NCBI GenBank assembly: GCA_037045535.1
Contig: JBAOHI010000026.1
Location: 62,001-126,000 of the forward strand
Reading direction: 5' to 3'
Length of the DNA stretch: 64,000 bases
From: Competibacter_A sp037045535
Lineage (GTDB): Bacteria > Pseudomonadota > Gammaproteobacteria > Competibacterales > Competibacteraceae
Of the stretch, positions 49,079 to 57,059 are shown piece after piece; positions within the stretch are counted from its first letter, which is position 1; each line of letters opens with the position of its first letter. The notes below the pieces were generated by a model. The model did no database searches, was not told the origin of the DNA, and worked only from the letters and a program-made list of their open reading frames with translations. Made by a program: the position numbers and the translations under genes.

Positions 49079-52000
49079 GGGGCGGGCATTGGCGTGCGAG
49101 CGTGGCAGCAAGGTCGACCGGTAATCTTCCTGACCGAAAAACCCAACCTATTTTCGGATTTCTATCGCGATCTGCGCCACATCGGCGTTCAGCGGGACAT
49201 CGTACCCTTGATCGTCAATGCCGACACTCCGATCAAGGATACCGAGCGCGGAACGGTGTTGCGGCCGGCCAGCCGCGCAGCCGATCTCCGGCGGGCGATG
49301 ATGGCGGAGACTTTGCCGCCCGGCGTCAACCTGGTCTTGGCGACCTACTCACAGATGTGTCAAAGCGGATCGCTCAAGATCGATTGGCTGTGCCGGATCG
49401 CCAAGACGACCGGCGCACAACTGATCGTCGACGAATCGCACAACGCCAGCGGTGACTCGAACACGTCCGTCAATGTGAAACGGCTGCTGGAAGCGAGTGG
49501 GCGGCCGGCCGTGTTTTCCAGTGCCACCTACGCCAAGCGCCCGGATAATCTGTCCGTGTATGCCTCGGTGTTGCCGGCGCTGTTCCGCCAAGACGACATC
49601 GGCTTCCTGCTGCGCCAAGGGGGTGCGCCGTTGCAGGAGGCATTCTCGCAGATGCTAGCCGAGGACGGTGTGCTGATCCGGCGCGAGCACGATCTATCCA
49701 ACATTATATTCTACACCGAGCCGGACACCGCGCGCGTGGTACGCAATCGGGAACTGGCCGACCGGCTGGCTTCGATTCTGGAAAAGATGGCCTGGCTGGG
49801 TGGCGACATCGTGGCCTTCATTTCCCAGGAAAACCAGCGGTTGAACGAACACCGCGAGGAGCGCGGCACGGACAAGGAACGCCAAGGTAACCGGGCCGGT
49901 TTGCAAACGATGAACTTCGGTTCCCGACTCTATCAGCTCAATCGCCTGTTCATGCTGGCGCTGAAGGTCGATCAGGCCATCGAGTTCGGCGCGCGCGAGA
50001 TCGAGGCGGGACGCAAACCGGTGTTCGTGGTAGAAAACACCCTGGAAACGCTGTTGAAAGAGATCGTGACTCAACAGTTCGACGCGGCCCTCACGGCGGA
50101 CGACGAGAACGCCACAGATGAGAATGCAGACATCCCGACGGTATCCGCTGCCCGTGCCGCCGATCCTTCCTTTGCAAGTGTGATAATTCCGGCCATGACG
50201 TTTCGCGATGCCTTGCAGCGGGTGTTGGATCGCATGCAGGTCTACACCGTGCGCGACCGCTACGGCAACACCACACGACAGCGCATTTGCCATCCGCAAT
50301 TGCTCGACATGGCCAAAGGGATCGCACAGGACATCGCGGTGTTCCCGGACCTATCGTTGTCGCCGCTGGACGACGTGCGCCTCGCTTTGCAGGCCCGCGG
50401 TTATCGGCTCGGGGAACTGTCCGGCCGGTCTTTTCAAGTCGAGTGGGTGGAGCAGAACGAGGCGCGTGTCTTGTGCGTCCGGCCCCGGCCGCCGGAAAAC
50501 CGGGTCGATACCGTGTTTCGCTTCAACAGCGACGTCTATCAAGGGTTGATCGTCACCCGCTCCGGTTCGACCGGCTTGAGCGCGCATGCGCGCAACGATG
50601 TTCCCGGCTGGAGTGCGGCCCCCCGTTCGATGTTCGAGTTGCAAATCCCGCAAAACGTGGCCGAACGCATCCAATTCTGGGGACGTATCAACCGCCGGGG
50701 TCAGTGTGCCGCCCCGACCGTGGTGACGGCCTCCACCGAGTTGCCCGGCGAGGTGCGGTTGATTGCGATGCAAAATGCCAAACTGCGCCAGCTCTCGGCC
50801 AACACTACCAGCAACCAGGATAACGCGGCCTTGGCCAAGAACGTGCCGGATTTGCTCAATCCCTTGGGCAATCAGATCGCCCGGCGCTGGGTGATGCAAA
50901 ATCCCTTTCAGGCAGCCCGGCTATCCGCTGAACTCAGCGAGGATCGCGATGGCACACCCGAGTGGTACATCAACCGTCTCACCTCGCGGATTATGCTGTT
51001 GCCGGTGGCCGAGCAGGAGACCGTTCTGGAAGAACTGGCCGGCCTGTACCGCGCGCGATTCGACGAACTGAAAAGCCAGGGCATCCACCCCCTGCGCACC
51101 GCCGAATGCGACTGGCAGGCCCGCGAGGTGGCCCGTGATCGCTTCGAGCAGACTGCCGGCGGCGCGAACGAGGCTGATAGCCCCTTTCATGCGCCCATCG
51201 ATTTCATCACCGTAGAATACACAGAAGCTCGCCAGCCGCTGCGAGCCACCACCGTGCAACAGGCGTGCGCTCAACATGTAACTGGTTGGCAACCGGCGCT
51301 GGTGATGGGCGCACTGGCGACGATCCGTCAGACGCGACTGATGCAAGCCATCCAGCCCGCCGGCCGCTATGCGGGATTTCCGACTCTCCAGGACGCCTTG
51401 GCAGCGCCCGAGAACGACAACCCAGCTCAGCGTACCGCCCGTCAGTTCGATCACCTGCAGGCCTTCGTCTCGACGGTCGCGCCGGGTGCGGTTGTGAGTT
51501 GGAAGGCGCCGGTACCGCAACGGATCGGGGTCGATGAGGCCGATCAGGATGACGCATGGGAACGCCGCGAGGGGCTGGTGGTCCGTGTGCATGCGCCGGG
51601 TCGCGATGCCCTGCATCTGGCGGGTCACTACGAGCTTGCCGTGGCGTGTCCGGGCGAAGAACGCTTGAAACCCCTCACCCTGCATACCTTGTTGAAGGGT
51701 GATTACACCCTTTCGCATGATCCAAACGACCGCGACCGGTTGCTGGCTGCGCTCGATGCTGCCGAGGCCGGCATCCAGACCCATCGGCGCCATTTGTTGG
51801 TCGGTAATCTCTACGCCGCGCTCCAAATGGCGGCCCACGACGATCTGGGTCGGCCGGTGATCTATACCACGGCGGAGGGCACTCGCGAGCGCGGCGTGCT
51901 GCTGCACATCGACGTGACCTTGCAACAGCTCACCTCAAAACCGGTCTTGTTACGCACGGTCGAACATCTGCAACGTTTCGTCGAGGACCATCGCGACGAT

Positions 52001-52453
52001 TCCGGCACGCTGTTGGTGTCCAGTGACACCGGTGGTCGGCCGGAACGCTTCAAGCGTGGTATCGACTTCGTCCTGATGTTGAAGGACGGCGCGGTAAACC
52101 TGATCGTACCGGGTGCCCACAACCGCAACGGACCTCTGCTCCACGATGCGCGCTGGCAAATTCTCGATATTCCCTTGGAAGGCAATCGGATCGCCTTGGA
52201 GGGCACGATTCCCGAAAGTGCCCTGCCCAGCGCGTTGGCGGTGCTTGGCCAGTTCAAATCCTGGTATGTCGCCAGCGATTACCGGGATTGGTACAACCAA
52301 CTGGCTGATACCACTGTCGATGCAGCGGAGGACAGGGATCGCCCGGATGCCGAATCGCCTCCCGTACCGGCGGCGGAGATTTCCACGGCGGCCACCGTGG
52401 TGGCCGACGAGCCGCCGCGCCGGGTCGCGGCCCTGACCCCTGGAGGTTATTAA
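49043..52453 (+). CDS. Strawberry-notch-like SF2 helicase, N-terminally truncated
   Basis: About 1136 aa from ATG 49043. Motif II is LIVDESHNASGD (DESH), motif III FSSATYAKRP, motif VI ERIQFWGRINRRGQ, and the C-terminal half has GSTGLSAHARND as in SNO-type helicases. Motif I is not convincing: the expected DGTGxGKGR position reads AGGGHGAGIG without the Lys. The start overlaps proQ. A full-length SNO protein would have several hundred more N-terminal residues, so this is probably a truncated, ATP-binding-defective copy. SNO helicases are frequent on large plasmids and phages. Confidence 0.7.
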   Translation: MESGGIFAGGGHGAGIGVRAWQQGRPVIFLTEKPNLFSDFYRDLRHIGVQRDIVPLIVNADTPIKDTERGTVLRPASRAADLRRAMMAETLPPGVNLVLATYSQMCQSGSLKIDWLCRIAKTTGAQLIVDESHNASGDSNTSVNVKRLLEASGRPAVFSSATYAKRPDNLSVYASVLPALFRQDDIGFLLRQGGAPLQEAFSQMLAEDGVLIRREHDLSNIIFYTEPDTARVVRNRELADRLASILEKMAWLGGDIVAFISQENQRLNEHREERGTDKERQGNRAGLQTMNFGSRLYQLNRLFMLALKVDQAIEFGAREIEAGRKPVFVVENTLETLLKEIVTQQFDAALTADDENATDENADIPTVSAARAADPSFASVIIPAMTFRDALQRVLDRMQVYTVRDRYGNTTRQRICHPQLLDMAKGIAQDIAVFPDLSLSPLDDVRLALQARGYRLGELSGRSFQVEWVEQNEARVLCVRPRPPENRVDTVFRFNSDVYQGLIVTRSGSTGLSAHARNDVPGWSAAPRSMFELQIPQNVAERIQFWGRINRRGQCAAPTVVTASTELPGEVRLIAMQNAKLRQLSANTTSNQDNAALAKNVPDLLNPLGNQIARRWVMQNPFQAARLSAELSEDRDGTPEWYINRLTSRIMLLPVAEQETVLEELAGLYRARFDELKSQGIHPLRTAECDWQAREVARDRFEQTAGGANEADSPFHAPIDFITVEYTEARQPLRATTVQQACAQHVTGWQPALVMGALATIRQTRLMQAIQPAGRYAGFPTLQDALAAPENDNPAQRTARQFDHLQAFVSTVAPGAVVSWKAPVPQRIGVDEADQDDAWERREGLVVRVHAPGRDALHLAGHYELAVACPGEERLKPLTLHTLLKGDYTLSHDPNDRDRLLAALDAAEAGIQTHRRHLLVGNLYAALQMAAHDDLGRPVIYTTAEGTRERGVLLHIDVTLQQLTSKPVLLRTVEHLQRFVEDHRDDSGTLLVSSDTGGRPERFKRGIDFVLMLKDGAVNLIVPGAHNRNGPLLHDARWQILDIPLEGNRIALEGTIPESALPSALAVLGQFKSWYVASDYRDWYNQLADTTVDAAEDRDRPDAESPPVPAAEISTAATVVADEPPRRVAALTPGGY

Positions 52454-52457
52454 AATC

Positions 52458-52955
52458 ATGCCCATCGCCGCCGAATTGTTGCACAGCCGCCTGTCTCTAG
52501 CCCAGGTGTGCCGCTACCTGCGAATCGATCCGCCCCTGCGACCGGGCGAATCCGTGACCTGGATGCACATCGATCCCCGCACCGGGAGTGGGATCAACGC
52601 TGGCTTGTACTGCTACGATCCCATGCGGGACGACGAGCCGTATGTCTTGAGCCTGGGAACCTATGAGGAAGCCCGAATCGTCGGTCCGAATGGCGAGGAT
52701 GTCGGTACCGACCGCGCGGTGATCGCCAGCCTCGATTTTGCGCTGGACATGCCAGACGGCGAGACCCCTCAGCCCTTGGACGATTCCTTTGCTGCTCGCT
52801 TGAAACTGGCCACCGCCGAACTGGGCGCGGGATTATCCGACGACGATGACCAGCCGCTGTCGGCGGTACTCATCGAAGTCGGTCGGATACTGGCGGGGTG
52901 GCCGTCGGAGCGGATATCAAGAGCAGCTGTCGGAGCGGCGGATGGAGCGGACTGA
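52458..52955 (+). CDS. Unknown protein coupled to the helicase gene
   Basis: 165 aa, starting 4 bp after the helicase stop. MPIAAELLHSRLSLAQVCRY and INAGLYCYDPMRDDEPYVLS are the most protein-like stretches. No motif or family recognised; acidic C-terminal half, no membrane segment. Co-transcription with the helicase is very likely. Confidence 0.55.
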   Translation: MPIAAELLHSRLSLAQVCRYLRIDPPLRPGESVTWMHIDPRTGSGINAGLYCYDPMRDDEPYVLSLGTYEEARIVGPNGEDVGTDRAVIASLDFALDMPDGETPQPLDDSFAARLKLATAELGAGLSDDDDQPLSAVLIEVGRILAGWPSERISRAAVGAADGAD

Positions 52956-53016
52956 AAAGGCCGTGGAGTGCGAACCGGCATCGAGCATAGACACCCAAAC
53001 CGGCCGCGACCAGAGA

Positions 53017-55857
53017 TCAGAGGTTCCGTCGATCAGAGAAGAATGGGGATACCACCACCCGAAAACCGTAGTAGGCGTCGCGGAAGCCGGGACCGAGGCC
53101 GTCGCGGACGGCGCAGCGCGCGTCCCTCGCATTGTAGTGGAACGCGCCGCCCCGCAGCACCCGGCGGCCTTGGGCTGCGGGGTCTTCTCGTGCCTGTCGC
53201 TTTAGGCTTTCTGGCGGATAGGGGTAGCCGTCAACCAGACTGCGCGTCCACTCCCAGACGTTGCCACTCATCTCCTCGCAGCCATAAGGGCTGGCGCCGC
53301 CGGAAAAACAACCCACGGCACTGGTCGCACCGAGTCCGGTCCTGTCGTAGTTGGCGCGGTTGGGATCGGGCTCGTTTCCCCAGGGATAAACCCGGCCGTC
53401 GTCGCCGCGCGCCGCTTTTTCCCATTCCGCTTCCGATGGTACGCCGATGCCCAAGGAGCCCTCGGTCAGTCCTCGCCAGAACCGGCGTTCAGGCTCTGGT
53501 AAAGGGTTTGTCGTGGCCAGTCGTTCCGGGGCGAGTTTGCGTAACTGCTCGTTCAGCCAGCGGCAGTACGCTATTGTGTCGTCCCAGCGCAGCCACCTCA
53601 CCGGATGGTTGGCAGTCCCCTTCAGGCTATTTGGGTCTGCGGCGCGGCCACTGTCCTGCACGAAAGCGGCGAACTGCGCCACCGTCACTGGCCAGCGCGC
53701 CAGATAATAACCGGGTAGGTTCAGTTCGTGCTGCGGCAATTCGTTGATGTATGCCAGCACGTCACGCAGCTTAACGCTGCCCATCACAAAAGGACCGGCG
53801 GGAATCTCGATGAACCCAAACAGCGGTTCGGCGGGTAGATGCCAGTGTTCAGCGTCGAAGCGCGGATCGCCCAATCGCGCGAGGGTGTCACCTGCGCGAG
53901 CGCGCAGGATTGGCTTGGATGCTGTCGATGCCTCCGAATCGCTCAATAAGGCCACGATGCGCCGGGCGCAATCCGCTCGGACCGGCTCGCCGCTGTCGCG
54001 CCATTCCAGCGCCGCTGTGCCTGCTAACTCAGCAGAGGAAAATTGCGCGTTCGGTTGGCTACCCGCTCGGGCCAGTGCGCCGATGAAATCCCGTGCTGAT
54101 TTGGTGGCATTGATGGCCATGTAGCCGACCAATAGCAGGATGGGTTCGCGCCACCAAGGATCATCCAGCCGACCGTTAAGGAAGGCGAGGATAGCCTCAC
54201 GACCTTCTCCACCGATCACCTCCCGCAGGTAGCGCGCGACCAAGAATTCCTGAAGGGCCAAATGAATGAAGCGATACGCGCCGTCGCGCTCTTCCAGCAC
54301 GCTGCCACGCTGGCGGGCGTGGCCGAGGAAGCCGTCGATGTGCGGCTTGAACTCTTCTTCCTGACGCAAAGCCGCTTTCAGCGCCATCTCCTCGATCTCG
54401 CGGCCCTGGTCGCGTCCTTGCTGATGCATGTGGAAAGCGAGATGCTGCGCCATGTCGCGATACAGCTTCCAATTCATCGACAGTTCGCGGATATCGCTCT
54501 CTTCGCGCCCGTAGTCCACTTGCAGCAGCGCGTTGATGGCCTTGTCGAACAGCTCGGCGCGCTCGTCGGGCAACTTGCGGTTTTTGAAGTGCACGATCAA
54601 TAACAGCCGCACCAGGAGCGGGCTGTCCACCAGCGCCTCGGCCTGATTGCCCAGTCGCGTGCGGCGTTCTGCTTCCAGCCGCTGAATGCCACCCAGTAAG
54701 TCGCCCGCGCGCTCGGTGCACAAGGCCTCGTCGGGCGGCGGGTAAATGCAGGCGTAGGCTTGGCGCACCATCGGCGCGATGTGCCGCTCGAAGTCGAGCG
54801 GCTGCACGGCGATCTCGCGGAAATTTGCGCCCAACGCCGTGCGTCCGCTGCGGTAGGCGATGGTGCGGCAGGTGACCACGACGCGCAGGGCCTCGCGTCC
54901 TCCTATCAATTCTTCTACTGACTGACGTACTTCGGCACGTTCGTTCTCGTTGGCCACTTCGTCCAGCCCGTCCAACAGCAGGAGTACATCCTGGCCGTCC
55001 TTGAGCAGTTGCACGAAGAAGTCGACGGGCAGATCGGAGCTGGCTTGCTTGCTGATCAAGTGATGTGAGATGAAATAGGCCAAGGTCCGCTCGCGCGCCG
55101 GGGCGTTGCTCGCCAGGTTGCGGCGGTAACGCGCGAAGGAGGCCAGCGGCACGAAGATGGGTAGCGGCAGTTCGTTTGGTTTGCATTCCTGGGGCGGGAA
55201 CGGCTTGCCTTCCTTATCGAGTTCGATCGGCTTCATTAGAGGGCCGAGACGCGAACGCGCCGGATCGGGTTGTCCGCTGAGCAGCGAAGAGGCAAGCGCC
55301 CAGGCCATGTGCAGCAGCACCGTCGTTTTGCCGGAACCCGGTCCGCCGATGATGACCAGGCGATTGCCCGACCCCAGCACCTGGTTCAAGGCGATATCCG
55401 CGCCGCCCCACCCCATCCATTTGGCGCACAGTGGCACGTAGGCCGTCTCCAGCGGCAGTAACACCACCGGCGCTCCGCCCGCCCGCTCGATGCCGCGTAG
55501 TTCGATGTTCTCCGTGCGCGCTTGCAGCCAGCGCAGGTAACCCGTGACCTGCTGCGCGATCTGCTCTTTGCTCAGGCGCTGGTCGCTGGCGGCGTGGTAA
55601 TGGTTGACGATCTGCAAGCCGGTGTTGATCGCACCGGTGTAATTGCCGGCGACCCCCACACCACCTGCCCCCGCCGCGACAGCGCCGTCGCCTTGGGCGA
55701 TGGCGCCCGAGCCGTGAAGTTCTGCGCTATTCATCTCGCGAGGTTCCGGCTGCGTGCCCGATGGTCTTGCACCCTGTAGCCGAGCGCGTCGACGATCCGG
55801 GCGATCAGCTTCCGAAAAAATGTCGGCATGATTTGGCGGCGAAGACGAATCCTTCAC
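53017..55857 (-). CDS. NACHT-FGE protein 1 (NLR-like), with N-terminal Gly-rich motif
   Basis: 946 aa, GTG start overlapping the stop of the gene upstream (GTGA). Residues 49-88 are the shared motif GSGAIAQGDGAVAAGAGGVG + VAGNYTGAINTGLQIVNHYH. The NACHT ATPase follows, with Walker A GGPGSGKT (171-178), Walker B LLLLDGLDEV, and the sensor region VVVTCRTIAY. A helical region comes next, and a C-terminal FGE-sulfatase domain (YLARWPVTVAQFAAFVQDSG, VPSEAEWEKAARGDDGRVYP, GNVWEWTRSL) ending in a hypervariable segment. The architecture is that of a bacterial NLR: N-terminal signalling motif, STAND switch, C-terminal sensor. It has no effector domain of its own; the coupled small protein upstream may be it. 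Confidence 0.88.
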   Translation of the reverse strand: MKDSSSPPNHADIFSEADRPDRRRARLQGARPSGTQPEPREMNSAELHGSGAIAQGDGAVAAGAGGVGVAGNYTGAINTGLQIVNHYHAASDQRLSKEQIAQQVTGYLRWLQARTENIELRGIERAGGAPVVLLPLETAYVPLCAKWMGWGGADIALNQVLGSGNRLVIIGGPGSGKTTVLLHMAWALASSLLSGQPDPARSRLGPLMKPIELDKEGKPFPPQECKPNELPLPIFVPLASFARYRRNLASNAPARERTLAYFISHHLISKQASSDLPVDFFVQLLKDGQDVLLLLDGLDEVANENERAEVRQSVEELIGGREALRVVVTCRTIAYRSGRTALGANFREIAVQPLDFERHIAPMVRQAYACIYPPPDEALCTERAGDLLGGIQRLEAERRTRLGNQAEALVDSPLLVRLLLIVHFKNRKLPDERAELFDKAINALLQVDYGREESDIRELSMNWKLYRDMAQHLAFHMHQQGRDQGREIEEMALKAALRQEEEFKPHIDGFLGHARQRGSVLEERDGAYRFIHLALQEFLVARYLREVIGGEGREAILAFLNGRLDDPWWREPILLLVGYMAINATKSARDFIGALARAGSQPNAQFSSAELAGTAALEWRDSGEPVRADCARRIVALLSDSEASTASKPILRARAGDTLARLGDPRFDAEHWHLPAEPLFGFIEIPAGPFVMGSVKLRDVLAYINELPQHELNLPGYYLARWPVTVAQFAAFVQDSGRAADPNSLKGTANHPVRWLRWDDTIAYCRWLNEQLRKLAPERLATTNPLPEPERRFWRGLTEGSLGIGVPSEAEWEKAARGDDGRVYPWGNEPDPNRANYDRTGLGATSAVGCFSGGASPYGCEEMSGNVWEWTRSLVDGYPYPPESLKRQAREDPAAQGRRVLRGGAFHYNARDARCAVRDGLGPGFRDAYYGFRVVVSPFFSDRRNL
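53066..53137 (-). repeat. Hypervariable segment of NACHT-FGE 1 (candidate DGR variable repeat)
   Basis: This ~70-bp stretch codes for the FGE surface loop. It differs strongly from the same stretch of the other NACHT-FGE gene (57101-57173), while both flanks are nearly identical: 33 identical bp upstream (GTGGAACGCGCCGCCCCGCA... on the plus strand) and TACCACCACCCGAAA downstream. Most differences are at first and second codon positions. No template repeat for it is in the window. Confidence 0.5.
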
Positions 55858-56339
55858 TCTTTCTTGATCATCGTCCCGATAAATTCGGTCCCGCCGATTC
55901 GCACACCGCCGTGTACGTCGCCGCCGACGGCGACCCCGCCTTTGCCGGCGGCCACCGCACCCTGACCTTGGGCGACGGCGCCGTCACCAAAGTTAGCCGC
56001 TTGATAGTGTTGGGGATGGCCGGCCGCTTCCAGCACTTGTGCCAGCCCGGCGAGCAAGCCTTGATCGGCCGCCAGTAGCTTTTTGAGTTGCAGCCGCAAA
56101 GCGCCTTGAGCGTCCGTGTCTTCGGGAGCAGCAACCACATCCTGAACCGCCGCCGTCGCCGTCGGACTGGCCTCGACCGCCGGCCGCAGCCTATGCCACA
56201 ACGCCTTGGCGGTTTCCCACACGCCCGCGCCCAACTGCTGTCCGAGCACTTCGGCGCCTTTCTCGCCGGCTTTCACCAAAAACGGCAACGCCGGAACCAG
56301 TGCGCCTGTCACTTCTGCCGCCACGGTTGCAATGTCCAT
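55854..56339 (-). CDS. Small helical protein with C-terminal shared motif (Bell-like effector candidate)
   Basis: 161 aa. Residues 1-110 are predicted helical, with a hydrophobic start (MDIATVAAEVTGALVPALPF then LVKAGEKGAEVLGQQLG) and VWETAKALWHRLRPAVEA. The C-terminus, residues 116-150, is the shared motif (GDGAVAQGQGAVAAGKGGVA + VGGDVHGG). The same layout, an N-terminal helical death domain plus a C-terminal signalling motif, next to an NLR with the matching motif, defines bacterial Bell-domain/amyloid-signalling pairs. The Bell assignment is inferred from layout, not from a profile match. Its stop overlaps the start of NACHT-FGE 1. Confidence 0.65.
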   Translation of the reverse strand: MDIATVAAEVTGALVPALPFLVKAGEKGAEVLGQQLGAGVWETAKALWHRLRPAVEASPTATAAVQDVVAAPEDTDAQGALRLQLKKLLAADQGLLAGLAQVLEAAGHPQHYQAANFGDGAVAQGQGAVAAGKGGVAVGGDVHGGVRIGGTEFIGTMIKKE

Positions 56340-56390
56340 CTCGAACTCCTCCGCTTCGTGTAGAAAACCCGACTTGCCACCCCTACCGGA

Positions 56391-56738
56391 TCATCGACCG
56401 AGCACGACATCGATGCCTTGGAGAATCTGCGCGAACAGTTTTGGCGGGAGCCGTCCGACCCGGTCAGTCAGAAAGGTCCGATCAAGGGCGACGATCTGCG
56501 AGGCATTGGCCACCGAGTCCTTGGGCAGGCCAGCGGTCTTGGCGGAGATCAACGTGTTCCCCGGTGCGTCGGCCCAGACCAGATTGCTGGTCAACGGCAC
56601 ACAAACAACCGTGGCGATGCGGCTTCGGTTCAGCGGATTGCCCTGAACGACGACCACCGGTCGGCGCAAGCCGGGGCCGGACCCGGCGGGCTCCGGCAAC
56701 TCCGCCCACCAGACTTCCCCTTGCCGAACCTCTACCAC
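56391..56738 (-). CDS. MazF/PemK-family endoribonuclease toxin
   Basis: 115 aa from GTG 56738. VRQGEVWWAELPEP, then RRPVVVVQGNPLNRSRIATV and VCVPLTSNLVWADAPGN are the SH3-like barrel core of MazF/PemK. LDRTFLTDRVGRLPP completes it; the second R/T pair is the usual catalytic site. It cleaves mRNA at short motifs. The start lies inside the antitoxin 3' end (overlap 7 bp), which fixes the order antitoxin-toxin. Confidence 0.9.
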   Translation of the reverse strand: MVEVRQGEVWWAELPEPAGSGPGLRRPVVVVQGNPLNRSRIATVVCVPLTSNLVWADAPGNTLISAKTAGLPKDSVANASQIVALDRTFLTDRVGRLPPKLFAQILQGIDVVLGR

Positions 56739-56971
56739 TCGGCGCGCTCGAACACCCGGCGCGCGGCCGCCGTCAGCAGCGGATCGGGCTGGGGCTCGTC
56801 GAGCCGTTCGACAACCCGATTCATGGCCTCGGTCACCTCGTCCGGGGCATGGCGCGCCAGGTATTCGGCCAGGGCGTCGGCATAGAGCTGGCTGCGGGTT
56901 TTCCGCGTCCGCTTCGCCTGTCGCTCTGCGGCGAGAAAGAGGTCGTCGGGTAGGGAGATCGCCGTTTTCAT
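56732..56971 (-). CDS. MazE-like ribbon-helix-helix antitoxin
   Basis: 79 aa from ATG 56971 (MKTAISLPDDLFLAAERQAK), the typical ribbon-helix-helix start; an ATG 33 bp upstream is less likely. KTRSQLYADALAEYLARHAP is the second helix pair, followed by an acidic toxin-binding tail. Partner of the MazF-type toxin, whose start codon it overlaps. Located between two NACHT-FGE genes. Confidence 0.85.
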   Translation of the reverse strand: MKTAISLPDDLFLAAERQAKRTRKTRSQLYADALAEYLARHAPDEVTEAMNRVVERLDEPQPDPLLTAAARRVFERAEW

Positions 56972-57059
56972 ACCAAAAGTATGACCACGATGACGCCGCT
57001 TCACAACGATCTTTTTTCACCTCGCGGCCAACCCGCCGGCCCACCAGAGATCAGAGTTT

